A DNA stretch of 64,000 bases. Source: Sphingomonas sp. (lineage in GTDB: Bacteria > Pseudomonadota > Alphaproteobacteria > Sphingomonadales > Sphingomonadaceae). Positions within the stretch are counted from its first letter, which is position 1. Every line of letters starts with the position of its first letter. The notes under the pieces were generated by a model. That model did not search any database. It worked only from the letters and a program-made list of their open reading frames with translations, and was not told where the DNA came from. Below are positions 1-8,928 of the stretch, piece by piece. The stretch spans positions 310,001-374,000 of the forward strand of contig NZ_QFOB01000003.1 in assembly GCF_003248515.1 (NCBI RefSeq). The letters run 5' to 3'. Position numbers and translations under genes: made by a program.

Positions 1-233
1 GATGCCCATGCGGCGCCGGCCGATCGCACCGCACCACGCTCCACAAGCGCGCCGGCGATAATAGCGATCATCGCGACGGCACAGGCGAGCAGGCACCACG
101 AAATCGTCATGCCTGTCGCTCGCCGCGCGAAGTCCCCGCCACCGGCAGGCCACAAACGCGCGCCCAGCCGATCGATCAGGCTTGTGGCAAAACCTGCCCG
201 TTGACCGTTGCCGCAAAGATTCGGTTCGTCCAT
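1..233 (-). CDS. N-terminus of a membrane protein, cut by the window edge
   Basis: Only the 5' end is present. The minus-strand frame is open from an ATG at 233 to the window edge. It encodes a short polar N-terminus followed by one clear hydrophobic segment (about residues 43-60, after an ARRATGMTISW stretch). A second ATG at 110, directly before the hydrophobic segment, is an alternative start. No convincing Shine-Dalgarno sequence precedes 233. It is divergent from the sugar transferase at 438, so a polysaccharide-related membrane role is possible, but the fragment is too short to name a family. Confidence 0.4.
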   Translation of the reverse strand, partial: MDEPNLCGNGQRAGFATSLIDRLGARLWPAGGGDFARRATGMTISWCLLACAVAMIAIIAGALVERGAVRSAGAAWA

Positions 234-437
234 GGCGTCGGGGGATACAATTGTTTAATAGCTTTTCACGCAGATGTTCGAAGAGAATGCCATATCACGG
301 GTAGGGTGCCGGTCTGCTATGGAGTTGGCGGATCGGGTGGGGCGATTGACGATGTGGGGCTGCGAAACGGTGCAGACGATCGACCGGGTTCACCGGGAGC
401 CTTCCGCATGCCGGGGAGCTGTTCTCGAGTGAGCGAT

Positions 438-1832
438 ATGAAGCTGGAGACACCAGCGGAACGTATCAGCAAGCGCGGCCGGGCGCCGCGCAGTGCGCCT
501 TCCGAGCTGCAGTCGCTGCGCGTGCGCCTGTGCCTGATGGTGCTGCTCGTCGATTGCGTGGCAATCCTGGTGGGCTGCATGGCGGGCAATGTGCTGCGCT
601 TCGGCAATCTCTGGGCCGATCCGGGCCTCAATCTCTTCGCCGCCGTCCTGCCGCTCTATGTGGGCATCGCGATCAACAGCGACGCCTTCGGATCGGATAC
701 GCTTTCCGACGTCCACAGCGGATTGTCGCGCGCGATCCTCGCTTATGTGTTCGCGGTCTTCGCGGTCCTGTTCATCGCCTTCTACATGAAGGCGGGAACC
801 GATCTTTCGCGCATGGCCTCGGGCGTGGCGCTCGTCTCCACCTTCGCCGCGCTTGCGGCGGGGCGTTTCCTGTGCGCCGCCTATATCAAGCGGCGCACCG
901 GCATGCGCCTGTTCTATGATCTGATGATCCGCGATGGCGTGGATCTGGCGGCGCCGCCGAACATGATCGTGGTGGATTGCCACACGCACGATCTCCACCC
1001 CGATCTGCACGATCCGCACATGCTGGATCGGCTGGCGGCGCAGCTTCGCGGGGTGGATCGCGTCGTGATCGCCTGCCCGCCGGAGCGCCGGCTGGTCTGG
1101 TCGCTGCTGCTCAAGGGATCAAGCGTCAACGGCCACATCCTTTCGCAGGATCTGGATCCCGTCGCGCCGATCGGGATCGGCAGCCTTTCCGGCCATTTCA
1201 CGCTGGCGGTCGCCTGCGCGCCGCTGGATCTCAGCCGCCGCTGCGCCAAGCGCACGCTCGATCTGCTCATCACCATCCCGGCATTGATCTTCCTGTCGCC
1301 CATGCTGCTGGCGGTCGCGCTCGCCGTGAAGCTGGATAGCCGGGGGCCGGTGCTGTTCCGCCAGCCGCGCGTGGGCCGGGGCAACCGTATCTTCCTGATG
1401 TATAAGTTCCGGAGCATGCGCCACGATCTGGCCGACCGCGCCGGCAATCGCTCCGCCTCGCGCGATGACGATCGCATCACCAAGATCGGCCGGCTGATCC
1501 GCGCCACCAGCATCGACGAACTGCCCCAGCTCTTCAACGTGCTGCGCGGCGAGATGAGCCTGGTCGGCCCGCGCCCGCACGCGCTGGGCAGCCTGGCCGG
1601 CAACGAACTTTTCTGGGAAGTGGACGAGCGTTACTGGCATCGCCACGCGCTGAAACCGGGCCTTACCGGTCTGGCCCAGATACGCGGCTATCGCGGCGCC
1701 ACGCCCGATCGTCAGGATCTCGCCAACCGGCTGAACGCCGATCTGGAATATCTTGCCGGCTGGACGATCTGGCGGGACATTTCGATCCTCGCCGGCACGC
1801 TGCGGGTTCTCGTCCACCCAAACGCTTATTGA
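438..1832 (+). CDS. Polyprenyl-phosphate sugar-1-phosphate transferase (exopolysaccharide initiation)
   Basis: Integral membrane enzyme that moves a sugar-1-phosphate from a nucleotide sugar to undecaprenyl phosphate, the first step of repeat-unit assembly. The C-terminal ~200 residues show the bacterial sugar transferase family: a KRTLDLL membrane-entry helix, the basic KFRSMR stretch, the DELPQLFNVLRGEMSLVGPRP core and a conserved KPGLTGLAQI segment. The N-terminus has four to five hydrophobic segments (about residues 30-150). The middle domain is shorter than in WcaJ-like relatives. The start is uncertain: ATG 438 or GTG 429 fit the GGAG at about 414; the open frame extends upstream to 201, but that stretch is not protein-like. 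Substrate (glucose or galactose) cannot be told from sequence. Confidence 0.85.
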   Translation: MKLETPAERISKRGRAPRSAPSELQSLRVRLCLMVLLVDCVAILVGCMAGNVLRFGNLWADPGLNLFAAVLPLYVGIAINSDAFGSDTLSDVHSGLSRAILAYVFAVFAVLFIAFYMKAGTDLSRMASGVALVSTFAALAAGRFLCAAYIKRRTGMRLFYDLMIRDGVDLAAPPNMIVVDCHTHDLHPDLHDPHMLDRLAAQLRGVDRVVIACPPERRLVWSLLLKGSSVNGHILSQDLDPVAPIGIGSLSGHFTLAVACAPLDLSRRCAKRTLDLLITIPALIFLSPMLLAVALAVKLDSRGPVLFRQPRVGRGNRIFLMYKFRSMRHDLADRAGNRSASRDDDRITKIGRLIRATSIDELPQLFNVLRGEMSLVGPRPHALGSLAGNELFWEVDERYWHRHALKPGLTGLAQIRGYRGATPDRQDLANRLNADLEYLAGWTIWRDISILAGTLRVLVHPNAY

Positions 1833-1870
1833 GGCACCCTGCCGGCATCATGGCCATGGCCGCGGCCGGC

Positions 1871-2605
1871 TCAGGATTTCCGCGCCGCCGCCACCGCCTT
1901 GGCCAGCGCATCATAACCCACGGCGCCGCTGAAGAATTCGTCGCCGATCACGAAGGCGGGCGTACCGGTGACACCCAGCCGGCTGGCGAGCGCCATATTG
2001 GCCGCGATCTCCCGGCTCACATCCTCTCCCTTCCCCACGGTGGCGAGCCGGGCGGCATCCAGCCCCACCGAGCCGGCCACCTTGGCGACAGTCGCGCGAT
2101 CCGGCCGGCCGGCGGCGAACAGCCCCTTGTGAAGCGGGAGATATTGCCCCTCCTTGGCCGCCGCCAGCGCCACGCGCGCGGCCGCCTCGCTATCAGGGCC
2201 CAGCACCGGTATCTCACGCCAGACGACCTTGAGATCGGGATTTTCGGCCAGCAGCCTCGCCACGTCACCCACGCTCGCCCGGCAATAGCCGCAGCTATAA
2301 TCGCTGAACATCACGAGCGTGACCTTGGGGGACTGGCTGCCCGCCCAGGCGGCGCCGAACGGCTTTTCCAGCGCGGCGCGATCCGTATCGATCGCCTTGG
2401 CGTTTTCGCGCGCCTGCAGGCGCTGCATCGCTTCCGGAATGATTTCCGGATGCGACAGGATGTAATCGCGCACGATCGCCTCGATCGCCGCCTTGCCGGC
2501 CGGCGCCGCCGCCTGCTCGGCCAGGGCGCGCGTGCCGAGCGCGCCGCCGGCCACACCCACCAGGCCCGCCGCGCCCGCCATCACCCAAGCCTGCCTGCGC
2601 GTCAC
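1871..2605 (-). CDS. DsbA-family periplasmic thiol:disulfide protein
   Basis: 244 residues with an N-terminal hydrophobic export or anchor segment (about 8-24, Ala/Gly-rich, after a Arg-Arg pair). A thioredoxin-fold domain follows, with the redox motif CGYC at residues 105-108 and a cis-proline loop TGTPAF near residue 213. This matches the DsbA/DsbG-like 'thioredoxin_4' family with the usual helical insertion. Likely role: disulfide oxidation or isomerisation in the periplasm. Its ATG overlaps the stop of the upstream M48 peptidase (ATGA, 2602-2605), so the two are probably translationally coupled. A role in folding secreted proteases is an inference from that pairing. Confidence 0.85.
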   Translation of the reverse strand: MTRRQAWVMAGAAGLVGVAGGALGTRALAEQAAAPAGKAAIEAIVRDYILSHPEIIPEAMQRLQARENAKAIDTDRAALEKPFGAAWAGSQSPKVTLVMFSDYSCGYCRASVGDVARLLAENPDLKVVWREIPVLGPDSEAAARVALAAAKEGQYLPLHKGLFAAGRPDRATVAKVAGSVGLDAARLATVGKGEDVSREIAANMALASRLGVTGTPAFVIGDEFFSGAVGYDALAKAVAAARKS

Positions 2606-3984
2606 CGTCGTCTTCCCTTCTGATTCTGTGCCGCGTCGCGCGCGGTGAGTGCGATATCCTGCGCGCGGAGATAATCGGGCGTGCCGACCGGGATCCCGCG
2701 CATCGCCATGTCCGCGCTGCGCATCGCGAGGCCGGGATTGCCTTCGAGGCTGAATTTCTCGGCGCTGGCGAGCGCCGCGCGCGGCTCGTCCCCCATCTTC
2801 GTATAGACGAGGCCGAGATTGTACCAGGCGAAGGGATTTTCATTGTCGCGCTGGACGGCGACCTTCAGCACCTTCGACGCCTCGGCCAGATTGGCGGGAT
2901 CATCGCTGGCGACGAGCGCGTGGCCGAGCGTGGAGGAAATGAGCGGATTGCTGCCCGATCGCACCGTGGCCTCGCGCAACGGCGGGATGGCGAGAACGGG
3001 CTTGCCGGATTCGAGCAGGATCTGCCCCTTCAGCTCCAGCAGATAGGGATCGTGCGGCGCGGTGGCGACGAGCCGGTCTATCTCCTGCACGGCCCGCTCG
3101 GGATAGGCGCCGCGATGCCAGGCATAAGCGCGGGCATATAAAGCGGCGGGGCTCTGGTCGCTCTCCGGATATTTGCGCAGGACGAGATCGGGATCGTCCA
3201 TATAGCCGATCAGCTTGCCCTTGATCCGCAGGAAGCGCGCCTGCAGCGCCGGATCCAGCGGCTGGTTCCAGTAAGGCGTGGCCGACAGCGTATCGCGCAG
3301 GAAGCGCTCGCGATCGTCCGTCATCGGATGATCGACATCGTAGGTATCGATCTTCGTATAGCTGGGGGTGAGGCGATATTCCTCGCGGCGCAGCTTCGAG
3401 AAGAAGCTGACCATGCCCTTGCCGGAAAGATGCGCGTCCGTCAGGTGGCGCACGGCGGAGGCATCGGCGCTGCCTTCCTGCTGCCGGCTATAGGCCATGA
3501 ACTTGCCCTCGGCGGCGGATTGGCCCGCCATCATCGCGGCCATGCCCGCTTCGGGCGCGCCGGCCGCCATCGCCGCCGCGCCGAGCAGCAGCGAGAGCAG
3601 GGTCACGCGCATCGCCGAGCTGGCGGCGAGGCCGGTGCGCACCGCATCGCCCCCCTCGATATGGCCAAGCTCGTGCGCGATCACGCCCTGAAGCTCGTTA
3701 TAATTGTCCGATTGCTCGATCGTGCCGGAATTGATGTAGATGATCTGGCCGCCGGCGACGAAGGCGTTGATCGAATTGTCGCCGACGAGAACCAGCTTCA
3801 GCGCGCCGGGGGCGAGACCCGCCGATTTGGCCATGCCCGCCGAAATCTCCTCCAGGAACTGCTCGGTCTCGGCATCCCGCAGGATTGACTGGGCGGCGAC
3901 AGGTTCGACGGCGAGCAGCAGGCCCAGCAGCCCGGCAAGCACGACGCGGAGCGAATGGGCCAGGCGAACCATCGCCCGACCCAT
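2602..3984 (-). CDS. M48-family periplasmic zinc metalloprotease with TPR tail (BepA-like)
   Basis: About 460 residues. A signal peptide (hydrophobic 12-31, ending AVEPVAAQ) is followed by an M48 peptidase domain with the zinc motif HELGH at about 104-108 and a downstream glutamate in EGSADASA. The C-terminal half has helical repeats of TPR type (LYARAYAWHRG, NPFAWYNLGLVYTKMG). This architecture matches BepA/YfgC-like outer-membrane quality-control proteases. The start at 3984 is preferred (3972 is possible); a longer open frame reaches 4470 but is Arg/Pro-rich and overlaps rne. The gene runs directly into the DsbA-like gene by a 4-base overlap. Confidence 0.87.
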   Translation of the reverse strand: MGRAMVRLAHSLRVVLAGLLGLLLAVEPVAAQSILRDAETEQFLEEISAGMAKSAGLAPGALKLVLVGDNSINAFVAGGQIIYINSGTIEQSDNYNELQGVIAHELGHIEGGDAVRTGLAASSAMRVTLLSLLLGAAAMAAGAPEAGMAAMMAGQSAAEGKFMAYSRQQEGSADASAVRHLTDAHLSGKGMVSFFSKLRREEYRLTPSYTKIDTYDVDHPMTDDRERFLRDTLSATPYWNQPLDPALQARFLRIKGKLIGYMDDPDLVLRKYPESDQSPAALYARAYAWHRGAYPERAVQEIDRLVATAPHDPYLLELKGQILLESGKPVLAIPPLREATVRSGSNPLISSTLGHALVASDDPANLAEASKVLKVAVQRDNENPFAWYNLGLVYTKMGDEPRAALASAEKFSLEGNPGLAMRSADMAMRGIPVGTPDYLRAQDIALTARDAAQNQKGRRR

Positions 3985-4042
3985 CGCTCCGCGACGCTGA
4001 ACCACGTCTGAAGGCCCCGCTAGCGCGCGTGGACGGGCGCGC

Positions 4043-6667
4043 TCAGGCGCCGAACGTCCGCTGCCACCAGCCGCGACGGGGCGCCTCGCCATTTTCCGTC
4101 TCCGCTTCGGCGGCGACAGGCTCGGCAGTGGCGGCGGGCTCTGCGGCGGGCTCGGCCGAAACCTCGGCCACGGGCGCCGCTGCGGCAGCGGCCGTACGGC
4201 GGCGGCGCGGCGCTTTGGGCGCGGGCGCGGCTTCCACGACCGGCTCGGGAGCCGGGGCCTCCGGCGCGGCCTCGACCTCAGCCGCCTTGCGTGTCCGGCG
4301 ACGGCGCGGGGCCGGCGCGGCTTCCTCTGCGGCGGGCGTCTCGACCACGGGGGCCGCCGGCTCGGGTGCCGCCTCGATCGGCTCGGCGGGCGCCTGTTCG
4401 GCCTCCACCTCGGCCTTGCGGGCGCGGCCACGGCGACGGGCGCGGGGTGCGGGCGTCTCCTCGGCAGCAACCTCGACCGGAGCGTCTTCCGCCGGTGCGG
4501 CTTCCGCCACGGCTGCTTCCTCGGCCACCGCCTCGGTTACGGCCTCGGCCTCGCGCGATCCGCCGCGACGGCCGCCCCGGCGGCCACGACGACCGCGACG
4601 CGAGCCCCGTTCGCCCTCAGCCTCGACAGGAGCCTCGGCATTCTCGTCGACCGGCTCGGCCGCGGCAGGCTCGGCATCCGCCTCGCCTTCGCCCTCGTCC
4701 TGCGCATCCTCGGCCGAAATCTCGCTGCCATCCTCGCGGCGGCCGCCACGGCGACGGCGACGACGGCGGCGGCGGCGGCCGTCACGATCGCCTCCCTCGC
4801 GCTCGCCACCTTCGCGATCCTCGCGGCGATCACCCTCGGCATCCGCCTCGATCTCCTCGGCCTCGTCCAGTTCCTCGACGAAATCATCCTCGTCGATCTC
4901 GATCGCCACGGGCGCGGGCAGGCGCGGCGCGTGGCTCGGCGGCGGGCCGCCGGCCTCCACCGTCATGCGCGCGCCTTCCGGCGTGCCATCGCTGACGATC
5001 TCGATCGAAACGCCGTAGCGATCCTCGATATCGGCCAGTTCCGGGCGCTTGCGGTTGAGCACGTAGAGCGCCGCTTCCTGGCTGGCGCGCAGGCGGATCT
5101 GGCTGCCCCGGCCGCGCGCGGCCTCCTCCTCCAGCAGGCGCATAGCCTGCAGGCCGGATGAGCTGGCGGTGCGGATGAAGCCGGTGCCCTCGCAATGATG
5201 GCACACGCGCGTCGATGCTTCGAGCATGCCGGTGCGCAACCGCTGGCGGCTCATCTCGAACAGGCCGAAGCCGGAGATGCGGCCCACCTGGATGCGCGCG
5301 CGATCGCTCTTGAGCGCTTCCTTCATCGCGCGCTCCACCTTCCGGTTGTTGCCGGAGGACTCCATGTCGATGAAGTCGATCACCACCAGACCGGCCATGT
5401 CGCGCAGGCGCAGCTGACGGGCGATTTCGTGCGCCGCCTCCAGATTGGTGGAAAGCGCCGTCTGCTCGATATTGTGCTCGCGCGTCGAACGGCCGGAGTT
5501 GATGTCGATCGACACCAGCGCCTCGGTTGGGTTGATGACGAGATAGCCGCCCGATTTCAGCTGCACGACCGGCTGGTACATGGCCGAAAGCTGATCCTCG
5601 ACGCCGAAGCGCTGGAAGAGCGGCGTGGCATCCTGATAGGGCAGGATCTTCTTGGCGTGCGCGGGCATCAGCAGCTTCATGAAGCTGCGCGCGGCGCGAT
5701 AGCCCTCCTCACCCTCGACGATCACCTCGTCGATATCCTTGTTGTAGATGTCGCGGATCGCGCGCTTGATGAGATCGCTGTCGCGATAGATTTCCGCCGG
5801 CGCCGCCGAGGACAGGGTCTTCTCGCGAATCTCGTCCCACAGCCTGGCAAGATAATCGAAGTCGCGCTTAATCTCCTGGCGCGTGCGCTGGAGGCCCGCC
5901 GTGCGGACGATGCAGCCCATCGTGCTCGGCAGGTTCAGCTCGGACAGGATCGATTTCAGGCGCTTGCGATCGCCCGCATTCGAGATCTTCCGGCTGATGC
6001 CGCCACCGTGCGACGTATTGGGCATCAGCACGCAATAGCGGCCGGCGAGGCTGAGATAGGTGGTGAGCGCCGCGCCCTTGTTGCCGCGCTCTTCCTTCAC
6101 GACCTGGACCAGCAGCACCTGACGGCGGCGGATCACGTCCTGAATCTTGTAGCGGCGGCGCAGGTTCATCCGCTTCTGGCGGAGCGATTCCACGGCGGCG
6201 CTGTCGTCTCCGCCCGCCGATGTCGGGCGCGGCGCATCCTCGCCTTCGCCTTCGGCGCCATAATCCTCGGCGGCGTCCAGCGTTTCGCGGCCGCCATCGT
6301 CATCGAAGCGCTCGACCGCCTCGACTTCCTCATCTTCCTCGTCCGCCTCGCGAGCGCGCAGGGCCTCTTCCTCGGCGGCATGCTCGGCTTCCTCCCGCAG
6401 GAGAGCCTCGCGATCCTCCTTGGGGATCTGATAATAATCGGGGTGGATTTCCGAAAAGGCGAGGAAGCCGTGACGGCCGCCGCCATAATCCACGAAGGCG
6501 GCCTGGAGCGACGGCTCCACGCGTGTCACCTTGGCGAGATAGATATTACCCTTGAGCTGCTTGTGCTCTTCGGATTCGAAATCAAATTCCTCGACGCGGT
6601 TTCCCTTGACGACGGCCACGCGGGTTTCCTCCCGGTGGCGGGCGTCGATCAGCATACGCATGCTCAT
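4043..6667 (-). CDS. rne: Ribonuclease E
   Basis: Single-strand endoribonuclease and scaffold of the RNA degradosome. The N-terminal catalytic part has an S1 domain (GNIYLAKVTRVEPSLQAAFVDYG from about residue 40) with a long acidic insertion, typical of alphaproteobacteria. The DNase I-like catalytic segment VVIDFIDMESSGN lies near residue 430, and the zinc-link CHHCEGTG near 489-496. The C-terminal ~300 residues are low-complexity Ala/Glu/Arg repeats, as expected for the disordered RNA- and protein-binding arm, ending PRRGWWQRTFGA. The start at 6667 has a GGAGA eight bases upstream. A long leader (6668 to about 7100) fits the known autoregulation of rne in other bacteria. Confidence 0.96.
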   Translation of the reverse strand: MSMRMLIDARHREETRVAVVKGNRVEEFDFESEEHKQLKGNIYLAKVTRVEPSLQAAFVDYGGGRHGFLAFSEIHPDYYQIPKEDREALLREEAEHAAEEEALRAREADEEDEEVEAVERFDDDGGRETLDAAEDYGAEGEGEDAPRPTSAGGDDSAAVESLRQKRMNLRRRYKIQDVIRRRQVLLVQVVKEERGNKGAALTTYLSLAGRYCVLMPNTSHGGGISRKISNAGDRKRLKSILSELNLPSTMGCIVRTAGLQRTRQEIKRDFDYLARLWDEIREKTLSSAAPAEIYRDSDLIKRAIRDIYNKDIDEVIVEGEEGYRAARSFMKLLMPAHAKKILPYQDATPLFQRFGVEDQLSAMYQPVVQLKSGGYLVINPTEALVSIDINSGRSTREHNIEQTALSTNLEAAHEIARQLRLRDMAGLVVIDFIDMESSGNNRKVERAMKEALKSDRARIQVGRISGFGLFEMSRQRLRTGMLEASTRVCHHCEGTGFIRTASSSGLQAMRLLEEEAARGRGSQIRLRASQEAALYVLNRKRPELADIEDRYGVSIEIVSDGTPEGARMTVEAGGPPPSHAPRLPAPVAIEIDEDDFVEELDEAEEIEADAEGDRREDREGGEREGGDRDGRRRRRRRRRRGGRREDGSEISAEDAQDEGEGEADAEPAAAEPVDENAEAPVEAEGERGSRRGRRGRRGGRRGGSREAEAVTEAVAEEAAVAEAAPAEDAPVEVAAEETPAPRARRRGRARKAEVEAEQAPAEPIEAAPEPAAPVVETPAAEEAAPAPRRRRTRKAAEVEAAPEAPAPEPVVEAAPAPKAPRRRRTAAAAAAPVAEVSAEPAAEPAATAEPVAAEAETENGEAPRRGWWQRTFGA

Positions 6668-7169
6668 TGAAAATTCTCCGGGCGCCGCTGCGTGCATTTC
6701 GCGCGGCGCGTATCGACGGCGGCACGCCCGCAGCGCCGGTGGCACTGGAGACGGCGGAGCCATCGTGATTGGTGACTATTGCCTCTGCGGCACGGCCACC
6801 CGCAGCGCGATGCGCTGCGGAAACGCCCTCGCCCGCGTCGGCGATCGCGACATCGGACAGGAGGGAAAGATGGCTCATGCGGCTTCAACCTGACTGGGTC
6901 CGGCGCGTCCTGTGCGCCGGCGCATCCTGAAACGGGGCGAGGTTCGCCACGGATCGGATAGAGGCATAGCTAGCATCGCACCTGCCCATCGGCAAGGGAT
7001 GGCCGGAAAGGGCGGTTCCATCCGTTCGCGCCGGCCCGGACGGCCTTTTCGCGCCCTCCCGCTCTTTTCCTAAAGGGAGGGGAAGCCGGCGATGCTCCAG
7101 CCAGCCGGCGGAAACACCCGTTCGGCGCGACGGATTCCCTTGGCGGCCATCCTTCGTTAGAGCCCCCCC
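6668..7169. other. Gene-free stretch between divergent rne and amidase; rne leader region
   Basis: Five hundred bases with no convincing gene on either strand. The short frames here are GC-driven and lack protein character. The part next to rne is probably its transcribed leader and contains one strong hairpin (see 6800-6820). The part next to the amidase must hold its promoter. I could not pick one with confidence. Confidence 0.5.
6800..6820 (-). promoter_or_regulatory. Perfect 9-bp hairpin in the rne leader
   Basis: CCGCAGCGC, a GAT loop, then GCGCTGCGG form a perfect 9-bp stem with a 3-base loop, 133 bases upstream of the rne start codon. No T-run follows on either strand, so it is not a classic terminator. 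Autoregulation through leader hairpins is known for enterobacterial rne; applying it here is inference. Confidence 0.35.
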
Positions 7170-8039
7170 GTGCGCGTAGCCCTCTTCAGCCTTGCCTGCC
7201 TCACGGCCGCGCCCGCCTTCGCGTCAGCCGCCTTCGCCGCCGCGCCGCCCAATCGCGCCGTGGCGAACATCCCGCCCCGCCCCTCGCGCTTCAGGCTTCC
7301 GCCCGTATTGGGGCCGGCCAAGGCCAGCCTGCCGCTGGTGGTGATCGATGCCGGCCATGGCGGCCACGATCCGGGCTCCTCCTCCGCAGACGGACGCACG
7401 AACGAAAAGGACGTCGCGCTGGAGATCGCGAAGGCGATCCGCGATTCGCTGATCGAATCGGGCAAGGTGCGCGTGGCGCTCACCCGATCCGACGATCGCT
7501 TCCTGGTGCTGGCCGAGCGGCGCGAGATCGCCCGGCGGCTGCGCGCGGATCTCTTCATCTCGATCCATTGCGACAGCGCGCCCACCCCGGCCGCGCGCGG
7601 CGCGAGCATCTACACGCTCTCCGAAACCTCGTCCGATCGCGTTTCCGCCGCCCTTGCCGCGCGCGAGAACAAGGCGGACGTGATCAACGGCGTCGATCTT
7701 TCCCGCGAGACGAACGACGTCTCCTCGATCCTGATCGATCTCGCCCAGCGGGAGACGATGAACGTCTCCTCCGCCTTCGCCACCCTCGTCCAGCGCGAGC
7801 TTTCGCCGCTCATCTCCCTGAAGCCGGACTTCCACAAATATGCGGGGCTGATGGTGCTGAAGGCGCCGGACGTGCCCTCCGTGCTGCTGGAGACGGGCTA
7901 TATTTCCAACGATGCCGATCTCGCGCTGCTGACCTCAAGCGGCTATCGGGAGAAGATCGCCACCGGAATCCGGCGGGCGATCGAGGCCCATTTCGCCCGG
8001 CAGCGCATCGAGCGCGCCGAAGACAGGGAGGATATGTGA
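7170..8039 (+). CDS. N-acetylmuramoyl-L-alanine amidase (Amidase_3, AmiC-like)
   Basis: Zinc amidase that cleaves the stem peptide from MurNAc in the periplasm during septum splitting. A signal peptide (residues 1-24, ending AFAAA) precedes an Amidase_3 domain. Zinc and catalytic residues are visible: DAGHGG (H63), NEKD (E79), SIHCD (H133), and a late LLETGY glutamate. There is no separate AMIN or SPOR domain, so this is the short form (289 residues). The start is GTG at 7170. The stop overlaps the ATG of the next gene (TGATG). PBP1A follows two genes on, a pairing (amidase, murein synthase) seen in many alphaproteobacteria. Confidence 0.93.
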   Translation: MRVALFSLACLTAAPAFASAAFAAAPPNRAVANIPPRPSRFRLPPVLGPAKASLPLVVIDAGHGGHDPGSSSADGRTNEKDVALEIAKAIRDSLIESGKVRVALTRSDDRFLVLAERREIARRLRADLFISIHCDSAPTPAARGASIYTLSETSSDRVSAALAARENKADVINGVDLSRETNDVSSILIDLAQRETMNVSSAFATLVQRELSPLISLKPDFHKYAGLMVLKAPDVPSVLLETGYISNDADLALLTSSGYREKIATGIRRAIEAHFARQRIERAEDREDM

Positions 8040-8782
8040 TGAAGCTGGTTCATCGTCTGGGAGCTGCCTTTCTTCTTTCGAGCGTAGCGCTCACGCCCGT
8101 GGCCGCGCAGGTTTCGATCGCGGCCGCCGTGGCCGACAAGGATCGCCCCCAGGCCGACAGGGAGCGCGACGCCGATCGCAAGCCGGCCGAAATGCTGAAG
8201 TTCGCGGGCGTGAAGCCGGGCATGACCGTCGTCGACATGCTGCCGGGCGGCGGTTATTTCACGCGCCTCTTCTCCGATGTCGTGGGCCCGAAGGGCAAGG
8301 TGATCGCCTATATTCCGGATGAGATGCTGGGCAAGAATCAGGCCGCGCTGGAGCGCGCCAACGCCTTTGCCGCCGGCCACCCGAATATTCAGGTGATGCA
8401 TGATCCGCTGATGGCGCCGCCGCCGCCGGGCCTGCTGGCCGATGTGGTGTGGACCTCGCAAAATTATCATGACCTGCACAATATGGCGGGCGTCGACGTG
8501 GTCGCCGTCAACAAGCTGATCTTCCAGGGCATCAAGCCGGGCGGCGTCTATATCGTGCTGGATCACGCTGCGCCGGCGGGATCGGGCCTGGCCGCGACCA
8601 ACACCACGCACCGCATCGATCCCGCCGCCGTGAAGGCCGAGGTGATCGCCGCGGGCTTCGTATTCGATGGCGAGAGCAAGGTGCTGGCCAATCCGGCCGA
8701 CAATCACGAGCTGAAGGTTTTCGATCCCTCGCTGCGCGGCAAGACCGACCAGTTCGTCTATCGATTCAAGAAGCCGAAGTAA
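8039..8782 (+). CDS. Secreted class I methyltransferase-like protein
   Basis: 247 residues. A signal peptide (1-23, ending TPVAAQ) is followed by a Rossmann methyltransferase-like fold. VVDMLPGGGYFTRLFSDVVG is the SAM-binding loop region, and LDHAAPAGSG plus FVYRFKKP fit the C-terminal strands. Homologues in Proteobacteria are annotated as predicted methyltransferases with signal peptides; I know of no firm substrate. A SAM-dependent activity in the periplasm would be odd, so this may be a repurposed fold. It is coupled by a one-base overlap to the upstream amidase. Confidence 0.75.
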   Translation: MKLVHRLGAAFLLSSVALTPVAAQVSIAAAVADKDRPQADRERDADRKPAEMLKFAGVKPGMTVVDMLPGGGYFTRLFSDVVGPKGKVIAYIPDEMLGKNQAALERANAFAAGHPNIQVMHDPLMAPPPPGLLADVVWTSQNYHDLHNMAGVDVVAVNKLIFQGIKPGGVYIVLDHAAPAGSGLAATNTTHRIDPAAVKAEVIAAGFVFDGESKVLANPADNHELKVFDPSLRGKTDQFVYRFKKPK

Positions 8783-8928
8783 GGACATAGCCGCTTCGTG
8801 ACTGCCGCTGCCGTGACTCGTCACTCCGGCCCTGTCCGGGGGCTGTGCCGTTCGAACATGTGCCGGACGGGCTTTCGATGCTCCGGCGAAAGCTGCGGCA
8901 TGGCGGCCGTGACGGGGAAGGCACGGGC

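Noticed and set aside
201..437. N-terminal extension of the sugar transferase
   Set aside because: The frame is open but the residues are Gly/Arg-rich without membrane or domain character, and a better start lies at 438 (or 429).
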